A stretch of 64,000 bases of DNA, taken from Levilactobacillus enshiensis (GTDB taxonomy: Bacteria; Bacillota; Bacilli; Lactobacillales; Lactobacillaceae). Made by a program: the position numbers and the translations under genes. This document shows positions 8,529-16,207 of the stretch, piece by piece (position 1 is the first letter of the stretch; each line of letters opens with the position of its first letter). The DNA lies in NCBI RefSeq assembly GCF_007115095.1, contig NZ_SULH01000007.1, forward strand, positions 108,764 through 172,763, written 5' to 3'. The notes below the pieces were generated by a model. The model was not told where the DNA came from and made no database searches. It saw only the letters and a program-made list of their open reading frames with translations.

Positions 8529-9102
8529 GGTTGAAAGATAAAATTCAGGTCTGATTTCAGTATTGATAAGCAGTCAAACCATTAAATTAGACTAAATTGG
8601 GCGCACTCCGGCTGCCAGGGATTCCACCAGCTGTGGGGACGCTTCAGCCTGGAAGAACACCAGTCTTCTCGCTCGCTTTGAAGCCACGAAAACCACGTGT
8701 CTCCAAAGTCGCCCGTGCTGTAAGCTGGCTCACCAGCTAACACCACTTTCACGGCCGGCTCCATCCCTGGCCTCCTCCGACGCTGATTGTGTTTTATCAA
8801 GACAACGGCTATAGTCCACAGCCATCTGACGTTTTGAGCTTCAATTGATAACGACCATTACGGTTATTCTCAGAGTTTTCTGAGAACACAATGTAAGCCG
8901 AGAGGTCGGCAGATATGAGCTCAGGCGCGTCGTTCTACTTAGTCAGTAAGTGATTTTCTTACTGGCTAAGTAGAAAACCAAGCTTGTAGACTCGGTTATT
9001 TCGAGGCTTCAAGCTGTGTTCGCACCGATCCGGCCCATAGCTGCCGGCCGGTAAGGCGACCCTGCCTAGTCTTAGTCTCAGTGTTGTTAGAACAGGCATA
9101 GG
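8529..9102 (+). repeat. family A repeat, full copy A-2
   Basis: Full-length copy with module 1 first on the plus strand. Module 1 (about 8605-8790) begins CGCACTCCGGCTGCCAGGGA and ends near TCCATCCCTGGC; its ends pair (GCCAGGGA with TCCCTGGC). A linker with CATTACGGTTATTCTCAGAG follows. Module 2 (about 8900-9060) is closed by GGCAGATATGAGC and a partly decayed partner CCCATAGCTGCC. Inside it CTACTTAGTCAGTAAG pairs with CTTACTGGCTAAGTAG as a 16-bp stem with one T-G pair. Matching copies are at 15528, 33238, 38735, 48370 and 56238. Confidence 0.85.
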
Positions 9103-9341
9103 CCCTACTTTGAAGCTTTCAACTTTTAGATAGTAATCCTATCATTGGAATTGACCAATTTTTAAGCGGCTTAGCCAATCTGATTGTGCGAAGGCGCACC
9201 AAACTGCCGGCAACCCTGACGCAAAAGTTATGACACTAGGCACAAGGGATAAGTATAACAAACGTCTCACGCTTACCGACCAACTCTGAGTGATTCATCA
9301 TTAAATTATTACTTTGAAGCGGTTCCATTCTTAGACAACGC
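9103..9341. other. intergenic region without recognisable gene
   Basis: About 240 bp between repeat A-2 and the terminator of the EF-G-binding protein gene. No supported reading frame or regulatory motif. Confidence 0.4.
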
Positions 9342-9369
9342 AAAAGACACGACCAAATTTGGCCGTGCC
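9342..9369 (-). terminator. terminator of the EF-G-binding protein gene
   Basis: On the minus strand CACGGCCAAA pairs with TTTGGTCGTG, followed by TCTTTTG. It lies 13 bp after the stop codon at 9382. Confidence 0.7.
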
Positions 9370-9381
9370 CATTCATTCAAC

Positions 9382-10029
9382 TTAACGTTTTGGCCGCACC
9401 ACCGTAAGAAAATCGGTGAGGGCTTGTGGTTCAGTCAACTGCCGGTTACACTGCGCACTGTCCCGGCAAATGTAATTACCGTTACGCGTGTACGTGCCTA
9501 GGCCAGACGTTTTTGTCGTGGAAACAAAGAGCGAGACGTTGCCAATTGTATGGCAGATTGCACACAGCCCTTTGATGGTCTCGGGGTTAAATTGCCCCTG
9601 AACGCCGATCAAACGGTCCTCGTACGGCGCTACCAGATATTTCTTCTGATTGCCGCCATCGTTCCAGCCCAGATAGGTCAGTTGATGCAAGTTCAAGCTA
9701 GCCCATTCTGGCTGCTTGAGCTTCTTCACTTTGCGAAATAGCTTACTCAATTGCTTCGTCGTCAGCCGTGGAAATGGGATAACGAGTGGTTCAATCATGC
9801 CGATCAATTTGGCTGCGGCTTCACGGGTCAACTTGTCTGGCTGTAACCCGCGCACAAACGCTTGGGCTACCGGTTCGTCTGCAGGGAGTAGCGGCACAAT
9901 CTTTTCTAGCGTTGTGGCGCGAACCACCCCACGCATCTTCACATCGTTGACAGACAGATAGGCGCTGACCAGGTTGTTGACCTGCTGGGTAATATAACTA
10001 TATTCGTAAGTGGTAATCGTTGGTTCCAT
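9382..10029 (-). CDS. FusB/FusC-type elongation factor G-binding protein
   Basis: Protein of 215 residues. The N-terminal helical part (residues 1-135) matches FusB-type EF-G-binding proteins. The C-terminal part carries four cysteines, C156xxC159 and C188x5C194, as in their treble-clef zinc finger. FusB-type proteins bind EF-G on the ribosome and promote its release, which gives fusidic acid resistance in staphylococci. Chromosomal relatives in lactobacilli may be housekeeping or low-level resistance factors. The ATG at 10029 follows AAAGGAC by ten bases. The gene has its own promoter and a leader of about 160 nt with a nine-codon frame and alternative hairpins, which suggests attenuation. 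Confidence 0.85.
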   Translation of the reverse strand: MEPTITTYEYSYITQQVNNLVSAYLSVNDVKMRGVVRATTLEKIVPLLPADEPVAQAFVRGLQPDKLTREAAAKLIGMIEPLVIPFPRLTTKQLSKLFRKVKKLKQPEWASLNLHQLTYLGWNDGGNQKKYLVAPYEDRLIGVQGQFNPETIKGLCAICHTIGNVSLFVSTTKTSGLGTYTRNGNYICRDSAQCNRQLTEPQALTDFLTVVRPKR

Positions 10030-10061
10030 AATTTTGTGACGTCCTTTCAGATTTCAAACCT

Positions 10062-10116
10062 GACACTTCTCCGAAAGGTCCACTAGGAAAAGTGTCGCTA
10101 ACAGACAGCACTCTTC
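10062..10116 (-). promoter_or_regulatory. mutually exclusive hairpins in the EF-G-binding protein leader
   Basis: In the transcript GACACTTTTCC (10096-10086) can pair with GGAGAAGTGTC (10072-10062). Alternatively GAAGAGTG (10116-10109) can pair with CACTTTTC (10094-10087). The two share the same bases and cannot coexist. The loop of the first also holds CCTTTC, complementary to the GAAAGG of the ribosome binding site. This is the layout of a translational attenuator; it is inferred from sequence only. Confidence 0.5.
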
Positions 10117-10120
10117 CGTA

Positions 10121-10150
10121 CTAATAACGATCCAAGTTGTGGCATCGCAT
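10121..10150 (-). CDS. putative leader peptide MRCHNLDRY
   Basis: Nine codons, ATG at 10150 and TAG at 10123-10121, with AAGGAG exactly six bases upstream (10162-10157). Two more ATG codons directly precede it in frame but lie too close to that site. It sits at the start of the transcript predicted from the promoter at 10194-10222 and just before the alternative hairpins. This is where ribosome stalling would decide which hairpin forms. Function is inferred. Confidence 0.5.
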   Translation of the reverse strand: MRCHNLDRY

Positions 10151-10193
10151 CATCATCTCCTTATCCTCAGCCAAAATGGCTAAAGTAGTTGGT

Positions 10194-10222
10194 AGTATAC
10201 CTGAAAAATAGTGCGTTGACAA
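10194..10222 (-). promoter_or_regulatory. promoter of the EF-G-binding protein gene
   Basis: On the minus strand TTGTCA, a 17-bp spacer and TATACT. The predicted start of transcription is near 10187, giving a leader of about 158 nt. Confidence 0.72.
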
Positions 10223-10256
10223 GGACGGTGTAAACGCAGTGGCTACGAGAGTGAAC

Positions 10257-10290
10257 AAAAGAGAGTCTGGAATCACTCCCAGACTCCCCA
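10257..10290 (-). terminator. orphan terminator hairpin
   Basis: On the minus strand GGAGTCTGG pairs with CCAGACTCT, followed by CTTTTG. No protein gene lies upstream on this strand for over 1 kb, so it may end a short untranslated RNA coming from about 10290-10430, or a read-through transcript. Confidence 0.5.
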
Positions 10291-10562
10291 ACGAACCAGC
10301 ATTAGACTCATGTCAGTCACTCTTGATGGTAGTCGTCTGACATCATCCAAAATTTGCTGCTAGCTGAGCACAAGTCGCGCCGACCGGCCTGCGTGGCTCA
10401 AGTTTATTCTAACAAATAGTGGGATAAATCGTGATGGAAAGTCACTGGTTCGCTCGGCCAGTAAATTAAAGGGTCTCACTACTTAATGCCCAAACAATTG
10501 GTAGTTCGGTCGCAGTCTCCGTTATTGAATAAATCTGTTTAGTTACAATTAATCCGTATAAA
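10291..10562. other. intergenic region, possible small RNA on the minus strand
   Basis: No reading frame is supported. On the minus strand, hairpin-capable segments (TGTCAG with CTGACA; TGAGC with GCTCA) lie upstream of the terminator at 10257-10290, and TAGAAT near 10401-10406 could be a -10 box. The evidence for a gene is weak. Confidence 0.25.
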
Positions 10563-10576
10563 TAAAGCGCTTTCTA
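10563..10576. promoter_or_regulatory. cre-like site upstream of the O-acetyltransferase gene
   Basis: TAAAGCGCTTTCTA resembles the CcpA site TGWAANCGNTNWCA around its AAAGCGCTTT centre, but the outer bases deviate. TAGAAT at 10580-10585 may be the -10 box, so a bound CcpA would block the promoter. Confidence 0.45.
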
Positions 10577-10618
10577 TGCTAGAATATGACTAATATAACT
10601 CTGGAGGTAGACAAACAC

Positions 10619-11188
10619 ATGAAGACTGAAAAGGAAAAATTTTTAGCTGGCGAACCCTACAATATCATGGACCCCGAACTGGCTGCCGATGAGACCAAGG
10701 CGCGGCGACTCTGTAAACTGATGAATGATCTAGACGATACGGCAACCGCCGAAAAAGATGGCCTCATTCGCCAGCTCTTTGGCTCCGTTGGGAAACGTCC
10801 TTGGGTCCAACCCAACTTCCGCTGTGACTTCGGCTATAACATCCACGTTGGTGACGACTTCATGTGCAACTACGACAACGTCATCTTGGACATCGCTCCC
10901 GTGACGATTGGCGACCACTGCATGATGGCTCCGCACGTGCAGATCTATTCCGCCTACCATCCCCTTGACCCGGCTGGCCGTGATGCCTTCATCGGCCTGG
11001 GCAAGCCCGTCACGATTGGGGACCACGTCTGGATCGGTGGCGGCGCCGTCATCCTACCCGGCGTGACGTTAGGCAACAACGTAGTGGTTGGTGCCAACTC
11101 CACCGTCACCAAGTCCTTCGGTGACAACGTGGTTATCGCGGGTAGCCCGGCCCGCGTGATTCGTGAGAACGTTCCTGAAAATAAGTAA
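10619..11188 (+). CDS. sugar O-acetyltransferase (maltose/galactoside type)
   Basis: Protein of 189 residues, starting MKTEKEKFLAGEPYNIMDPE. The first 55 residues match the Mac N-terminal domain and the rest is a left-handed beta-helix of hexapeptide repeats (IGDHVWIGGGAVILPGVTLG) with the catalytic His in the YSAYHPLD region. It transfers acetyl from acetyl-CoA to sugars such as maltose or galactosides in the cytoplasm. The start at 10619 follows GGAGG by 11 bases. A paralogue with the opposite orientation lies at 11401-11964. A cre-like site upstream suggests glucose control. Confidence 0.88.
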   Translation: MKTEKEKFLAGEPYNIMDPELAADETKARRLCKLMNDLDDTATAEKDGLIRQLFGSVGKRPWVQPNFRCDFGYNIHVGDDFMCNYDNVILDIAPVTIGDHCMMAPHVQIYSAYHPLDPAGRDAFIGLGKPVTIGDHVWIGGGAVILPGVTLGNNVVVGANSTVTKSFGDNVVIAGSPARVIRENVPENK

Positions 11189-11228
11189 CTAACGCCCAAA
11201 CACCGGTCATGCTCGTTTTAAACTAAAA

Positions 11229-11296
11229 ACAACATGGTGGTTGGGTTCGCCTTACTGCCCGGCAGATATAGGCTGGCTCGGTGCGAATACAACTAC
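11229..11296 (-). repeat. family A fragment
   Basis: GGTTCGCCTTACTGCC, CGGCAGATAT and TCGGTGCGAATACAACT match the outer end of module 2 in the orientation of copy A-3. The partner arm is missing. A decayed remnant. Confidence 0.5.
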
Positions 11297-11341
11297 TTCC
11301 CCATACTAGAATAATCTGGATTTCATCTTTCTTTATCAGCT

Positions 11342-11399
11342 AAAACGCGTTGTGAGCCCCTCTACTCATTGGTAGAAGTTGCTGACAACGCGTTTTTTT
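11342..11399. terminator. bidirectional terminator between convergent acetyltransferase genes
   Basis: AAAACGCGTTGT pairs with ACAACGCGTTTT, with a T run on both strands. A smaller hairpin, TCTAC with GTAGA, sits in the loop. It serves both O-acetyltransferase genes. Confidence 0.85.
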
Positions 11400-11400
11400 A

Positions 11401-11964
11401 TTATTTCGCTAATGATTTAATGACCTTCGCTGGCACGCCACCAACCAACGTGTTTGCTGGAACGTCCTTGGTCACAATGGCACCGGCCGCAATCACGACA
11501 TTATCACCGACCGTGACGCCCGGCATAATTGCGACCTTCCCGCCGATCCAGACATCATTTCCAATCGTCACCGGCTTGGCTTGGGCTAGATAAGCCCGTC
11601 GGCCAGTCGCCGTCATGGGATGGTTGACCGTGTAAATATCAACGTTGGGGCCAATCATCACGTGATTACCGATGGTCACAGGGGCGATATCTAAGATCGT
11701 CAAATTATAATTGCTCAAAAAGTCTTCACCAACGTGAATGTTCTGGCCATTATCGCAATTAAACGTTGCCTGAACCGAAACGCGCTCACCGTGGCTCCCC
11801 AATATTTCTTTGATTTTAGCCGTCTGCGCTGTTGGGTCAGTCGCTGGAATCGCGTTAAACTCTTGACACAATTTAGCCGCCCGCGCCTTGCGCGCCGCTA
11901 CCTCCTGATCTAAGAAATAATACGGTTCCCCTGCTTCTAACTTCTGTAACTCACTTTCTGCCAT
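11401..11964 (-). CDS. sugar O-acetyltransferase (maltose/galactoside type), second copy
   Basis: Protein of 187 residues with the same plan as the gene at 10619: Mac N-terminal domain ([20 protein letters not shown]) and a hexapeptide beta-helix ([20 protein letters not shown]), with the catalytic His in YTVNHPMT. It acetylates sugars from acetyl-CoA. The start at 11964 is chosen because GAGGTG lies six bases upstream; the GTG at 11973 is part of that site. The two paralogues converge on one terminator and differ throughout, so the duplication is old. Confidence 0.87.
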   Translation of the reverse strand: MAESELQKLEAGEPYYFLDQEVAARKARAAKLCQEFNAIPATDPTAQTAKIKEILGSHGERVSVQATFNCDNGQNIHVGEDFLSNYNLTILDIAPVTIGNHVMIGPNVDIYTVNHPMTATGRRAYLAQAKPVTIGNDVWIGGKVAIMPGVTVGDNVVIAAGAIVTKDVPANTLVGGVPAKVIKSLAK

Positions 11965-12103
11965 TTCTTTCACCTCAAGTTTAGTCTACCACTGAGCTGC
12001 CTAAGAAAATACGGTGTTGATTCGCAACCACTATGACAGCAATCCGCTCAGTTGCGATGATCACTGTCTTCATCTATGCTAATTCCAACCAGGAGGTCTT
12101 CCC

Positions 12104-12520
12104 ATGACAACACTGATTGCCCACGCCTTAATTGCCACCCCAGCCGGCTACCTGCTCCTTCAACGAACACCTGTCGAGCGCGGCCAATCCAACATTTACC
12201 CGCTATTTTGGGACATTCCTGGCGGTCGCACACAGCCCCACGAGACTGCCCGCCAAGCTGCTAAGCGGGAATGCCTTGAAGAAACAGGGCTTCACATTCA
12301 ACCGACCACCATTATCGGCATCACAACCACCTATGATCAAAACCAGGAGCAACGCTTCACCCGGCTAATTTTTACCGCCCACTTGCTCACGCCACTCACC
12401 GATTTAAAGCTGAATACCGCTGAGCACGGCCGCTATGCTACCTGTACGTCACTAGCAACTTGGCCAGCGGACCAGCAACTCGTTCCTTATCTCCGCAATC
12501 TGTTGACGACTGCCAATTAA
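12104..12520 (+). CDS. Nudix hydrolase
   Basis: Protein of 138 residues. Residues 45-67 hold a perfect Nudix box: G followed after five residues by E, then REC-LEETG. It hydrolyses a nucleoside diphosphate linked to some group X; the HALIATPAGYLLLQR start resembles MutT/NTP pyrophosphohydrolase-like members. The substrate is unknown. The ATG follows CCAGGAGG by seven bases. A strong bidirectional terminator begins at the stop codon. Confidence 0.88.
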   Translation: MTTLIAHALIATPAGYLLLQRTPVERGQSNIYPLFWDIPGGRTQPHETARQAAKRECLEETGLHIQPTTIIGITTTYDQNQEQRFTRLIFTAHLLTPLTDLKLNTAEHGRYATCTSLATWPADQQLVPYLRNLLTTAN

Positions 12521-12583
12521 AAAGGGTTGTGTCGATTACCCACTTAGCTGGTAATCGACGAAACCTTTTCACTTTTTTTTTTT
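12519..12583. terminator. bidirectional terminator after the Nudix gene
   Basis: AAAAGGGTT and TCGATTACC pair with GGTAATCGA and AAACCTTTT, followed by T runs on the plus strand and preceded by A runs. It also serves the convergent gene at 12587. Confidence 0.85.
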
Positions 12584-12586
12584 AAT

Positions 12587-13588
12587 TTAAGCGATCCAAC
12601 CACCGGTGCTCAGCACACTCACACTGCCAGTCGGGGCGACCTTGACGGTGTACCGGTACCCTTGAATATCAAAGTCGGCATGGGCCTTGATATTCAGATT
12701 CTTCGTGCTCTGCGTAAAGGCCTGACTGCTAACGACCTTGCCATGAGCATTACGGTTCGTTAATTTGACGGCCTTGCCCGCTTGGAAATCATAGATGGCC
12801 GTTTGACTATCCTGTTGTAATAAGACAACGCGTTGGACATTACCATTGGCGGTTGCGACCCCCACCTTAACGTGACCCGCTTCATCGACCGTCGTGGTAG
12901 CCGTGGTAGCGGCCAGGTCACGAGTCAATTCGCGCTGCAGGAGATTTGGATAAGTGCCCTTGATAACGGCGTTGACGGGTAACCAACCGATGGCCTTGCC
13001 TGCCGCCGTTTCAAAGTAGAGGTACTGCTTCTTATTGATCGTCGTCAATGACTGAATCGCGTACAACGTCCGGTAGCCGTAGGAGTGACCATAGTGATTT
13101 GCCGCCGTGGTTCCCAACGTCTTCTTAGGCATGTTCCAGAAGTCATTGTTCGTCGTTGGCGTCCAGTAAGCGGTCTTCTTTACACTGGTCAGCTTACTGA
13201 TCTGCTGATGGAATTTTAACTGGCTCAGTGCCACATAGCCGCCGACCAAGGTCGTGTTGGCCTTGCTGGGGTTCGGCACAGCGGTCCCGTGAGGCAAAGC
13301 TTTGGTCGTCACTTTGGCCAGGCGCACGTAGCGTTTGCCATTGACCTTGATGACCTTATCGACTGTCCACTGCTTCGTAGTACTCTTGTCCGTCCCCAAG
13401 ACCGTGCTCTTCGCGTAAGCTGCGCGCGGATAGCTGTACACCTTAGTTCCCTTAGCTTTAAATGTGAAAATCCGTTGCTGGGGGTATTCTGGCAACGTGA
13501 CTTTTTTAGCCGCATGGGCGGTCGTGCTGCCTCCCCACAAAATCAGTCCCAGACTGCCCGCCATTGCCAACTTAATCCAGTTCTTCAT
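12587..13588 (-). CDS. secreted protein with SH3/GW-like modules
   Basis: 333 residues with a signal peptide ending TTAHA|A near residue 26. At least two segments (about residues 40-130 and 135-215) look like SH3b/GW-like cell-wall binding modules, with endings such as YLYFETAAGKAIGWLPVNAV. The C-terminal third is a beta-rich stretch without a match I know. No catalytic motif is seen. It is probably a cell-wall-attached protein. The ATG at 13588 follows GAGGAGG. It converges on the Nudix gene and has its own promoter region to the right. Confidence 0.68.
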   Translation of the reverse strand: MKNWIKLAMAGSLGLILWGGSTTAHAAKKVTLPEYPQQRIFTFKAKGTKVYSYPRAAYAKSTVLGTDKSTTKQWTVDKVIKVNGKRYVRLAKVTTKALPHGTAVPNPSKANTTLVGGYVALSQLKFHQQISKLTSVKKTAYWTPTTNNDFWNMPKKTLGTTAANHYGHSYGYRTLYAIQSLTTINKKQYLYFETAAGKAIGWLPVNAVIKGTYPNLLQRELTRDLAATTATTTVDEAGHVKVGVATANGNVQRVVLLQQDSQTAIYDFQAGKAVKLTNRNAHGKVVSSQAFTQSTKNLNIKAHADFDIQGYRYTVKVAPTGSVSVLSTGGWIA

Positions 13589-13729
13589 GTGCGCTCCTCC
13601 TCAGAAGTTACCTGTCAACATCTCTTCCTCAACCTATTCGTCATTTTCCCGAAACGGTTCGTCCTAGTCACACACCGTCCCATTAATTTATCAAAAAAAC
13701 ATTAAAGTAGCTTTACTGAAGTATACACC

Positions 13730-13784
13730 AAAAGACAATTAATTGTGCGCGATAATCACTATCCGTAACAATTAATTGCCTTTT
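13730..13784 (-). terminator. terminator of the dipeptidase gene
   Basis: AAAAGGCAATTAATTG pairs with CAATTAATTGTCTTTT on the minus strand. It lies about 80 bp after the stop at 13863. Confidence 0.7.
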
Positions 13785-13862
13785 AGGGTTTATTTAGCTG
13801 AATTCTGGGTTGCTCTTAAAACGTTTAATCTAAAAACCAATTGGTCTACGACTCACGGTCGA

Positions 13863-15284
13863 TTACAGGTTTTGGCCCTTTTCCCAAACCGTCTTGGATA
13901 ACAGCAGGCCCTGCTTAACCAAGTCATTGAACAACGCATGTGTCCGCTTAGAAATTTCACCGGCCGTTTCCAAATTGCTCTGCGTCAGGTAAGTTGTGGC
14001 GTCACCGGTGATGTTGTCATCGGTAGCCGCAACCCGACCGCGGGCATAGGATTGGCACCCATCGCGGAAGGCGTTGACCGTGGCGACGAACTCGTGGAAA
14101 TGCGGTTCGATCAGAACGGACAAGGTCTTGTTCAACCAGTACACGTTGTCGACGGAAACTTCAGTCGTCGTATTCTTGTAGTCTTCCGGCGTGTCATTGA
14201 TGTTCGTGAAGAATGGCATGTATGGCGCATAGGCAAAGAAGCCCATGGCGACCCACTGAATCGCAGCGTGGTCAGCCGGCACATCGTTACGAATTTGCAA
14301 GATGGATGAGCATTGATTCCGGTCCATCGCGATCGAACGGTACTTCTTCTGATCATCGGCGTTGCCTGAAGCAAATGTCCCAAATGGATCGTAAGGCGTG
14401 CCGTTGTAGTGGGAAGACAGGAAGAATTGAACGTCTTCAATCGCGATCTTCTTGGCTGGCTTCCGGGTAAATGGCATGTCTTGGTCAGTTGGGTGTTGGT
14501 CGGTAATTTCTGGATTAAATAACTTTTGGCCGTACCAGGTCCGTGGCGTGTTGTAGTACGCGTCATCTTCGCCGTGCGTGCCGAAGATTTCACGGAAGTT
14601 AAAGGTACCTGGGACCGGGTTCAAGTGGTGCTTCTCCACGAAGTCCACTAAGTCCGTAGCAACCAAGAAGTTATCGGTATCGTTTAAATCGACCTCTTGC
14701 ATCAACGTCTGGTTGGGCGCAATGGCGTAGGTGTCTTCTGGCAACCGCATTGCGGCCCAGTGATGGCCCCCAGCCGTTTCCAAATACCAGATGTCATTGT
14801 GGTCGTTAAAGGAAATACTGTTGCTTTCGCCCGTCCCGTACTTTTCAATCAGGGCACCCAGACGTTGGGCCCCTTCTTTAGCACTCTTAATGTATGGCAA
14901 AACCAAGGTGATCATGGCTTCTTCATTGATGCCGTCGTCGACGAGTGGGTCGTAGCCCAACACGCGGGCGTTGGTCGCCGTGGTCTCAGTCGCACTCATG
15001 CCGACGTTCAATTCGTTAATGCCGGCCTCTTCATATTGGCCGTCACTTTGGTCAGCCTGTGGCGTCCCCGTATAGCGGTAGGCGTGGTCGGGTAATGGCA
15101 CGTTGACGCCAGTCGTGATCGACGTGAACGATGCCCCCGTTTGGTCTACTGCTGGGTGGACCACAAACTTGATGGGATTGATGGGGCCGTAACCATCCTC
15201 GTTACGCGCCACAATCGTGGAACCGTCCATGCTAGCGGCTTTACCCACTAAAATCTCAGTACAATCGGAACTCTTTTTCATCAT
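13863..15284 (-). CDS. pepD: C69 family dipeptidase (PepD type)
   Basis: Cytoplasmic dipeptidase of 473 residues. C69 enzymes are Ntn hydrolases whose N-terminal cysteine is the nucleophile. Here the cysteine in SSDCTEILVGKAASMDGST follows a six-residue leader that would be removed, and ARNEDGYG fits the family. I chose the ATG at 15284 because AAGGGGGC lies ten bases upstream; one ATG three bases later is equally possible. PepD enzymes split a broad range of dipeptides during growth on peptides. It stands alone with terminators on both sides. Confidence 0.92.
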   Translation of the reverse strand: MMKKSSDCTEILVGKAASMDGSTIVARNEDGYGPINPIKFVVHPAVDQTGASFTSITTGVNVPLPDHAYRYTGTPQADQSDGQYEEAGINELNVGMSATETTATNARVLGYDPLVDDGINEEAMITLVLPYIKSAKEGAQRLGALIEKYGTGESNSISFNDHNDIWYLETAGGHHWAAMRLPEDTYAIAPNQTLMQEVDLNDTDNFLVATDLVDFVEKHHLNPVPGTFNFREIFGTHGEDDAYYNTPRTWYGQKLFNPEITDQHPTDQDMPFTRKPAKKIAIEDVQFFLSSHYNGTPYDPFGTFASGNADDQKKYRSIAMDRNQCSSILQIRNDVPADHAAIQWVAMGFFAYAPYMPFFTNINDTPEDYKNTTTEVSVDNVYWLNKTLSVLIEPHFHEFVATVNAFRDGCQSYARGRVAATDDNITGDATTYLTQSNLETAGEISKRTHALFNDLVKQGLLLSKTVWEKGQNL

Positions 15285-15444
15285 TTGATGTTCCGCCCCC
15301 TTCTTCATTCTAGTATAAGATTAACTTTTGATTAGAGCTAGGGATTTCGCAAAATTCGCTGAATTGTCAGTGACTTTGTCCGTTGTCGTTGGCTGCGAAT
15401 CGTCAGTCATATTTCCGAATAGCCAATCATTTTGCCTAAATTTG

Positions 15445-15480
15445 GCAAAAAAAAGAAACTAGACAATTTCTGTCTAGTCT
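15445..15480 (-). terminator. terminator downstream of repeat A-3
   Basis: On the minus strand ACTAGACA pairs with TGTCTAGT and is followed by a TTTCTTTTTTTT run. The next gene upstream on this strand is the ATPase at 16208, so the transcript would carry the whole of repeat A-3 before ending here. Confidence 0.75.
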
Positions 15481-15527
15481 CTTCAGGTTTGCTTAGATTA
15501 AGTTAACCGTTAAAAGTTGAACTCCCC

Positions 15528-16128
15528 ATGCCAATTCTAGCAACAACAGTGGTCCTAGAACTAGGCAACTTGATGGACTAGTCGCCTTACCGGCCGGCAG
15601 ATATGAGCTGGATCGGTGCGAACACAACTTGAAGCCTCGCAAAACACGAGTCTACAAGCTTGGTTTTCTACTAAGCCAGTAAGAAAAACACTTACTGACT
15701 AAGTAGAACGACGCGCCTGAGCTCATATCTGCCGGCCTCTCGGCTTACATTGTGCTTTCGGACGACTTTGAGAATAACCGTAGCGATCGTTATCAGTCGA
15801 ATGCAAAAAAAGTCAGGTAGCTGTATTTTACAGCCGTTGTCTTGATAAAATACCGTCAGCGCCGGAGGAGGCCAGGGATGGAGCCGGCCGTGAAAGTGGT
15901 GTTAGCTGGCGTTTTTCTTAGCCAGCTTACAGCACGGGCGACTTTGAAGACACGTGTTCTTCGTGGCTTCAAATCGAGCGAGAAGACTGGTGGTCTTCCA
16001 GGCTGAAGCGTCCCCACAGCAGGCGGAATCCCTGGCAGCCGGAGTGCGCTCAATTTAGACTAATTTAATGGTGCGACTGCTCACCAATACTGAGATGAAG
16101 AGCCGGATCTTATCTTTCAAACTTCAGT
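15528..16128 (-). repeat. family A repeat, full copy A-3
   Basis: Full copy in the opposite orientation to A-2. Module 2 (about 15585-15760) is closed by a perfect stem, GGCCGGCAGATATGAGC with GCTCATATCTGCCGGCC; it encloses GTAAG/CTTAC hairpins. Module 1 (about 15860-16060) has GCCAGGGA/TCCCTGGC at its ends, an AGCTGGC/GCCAGCT hairpin and CTTTGAAG/CTTCAAA. Its right end lies 80 bp from the ATPase stop codon. Confidence 0.85.
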
Positions 16129-16207
16129 TAACCGTTAACCTTCATAACTTGGTCGTTAAAACCGGTCGTAACTTGAAAGGTCACGCTCACAGTTGCCAAC
16201 GACACCA

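Noticed and set aside
8582..8800. Open frame of 72 codons on the minus strand inside repeat A-2, with similar frames at 33291-33536, 48341-48724 and 56306-56660
   Set aside because: The frames shift relative to each other between copies because hairpin loops vary by lengths not divisible by three. Changes in stems are compensatory at DNA level, not synonymous. Read as non-coding.
8529..9102. Family A as a classical MITE
   Set aside because: Most copies show no terminal inverted repeats and I found no target-site duplications; only A-4 has inverted ends, which look like a joined fragment. Selection on internal pairing also speaks against a mere transposon remnant, although mobility is not excluded.
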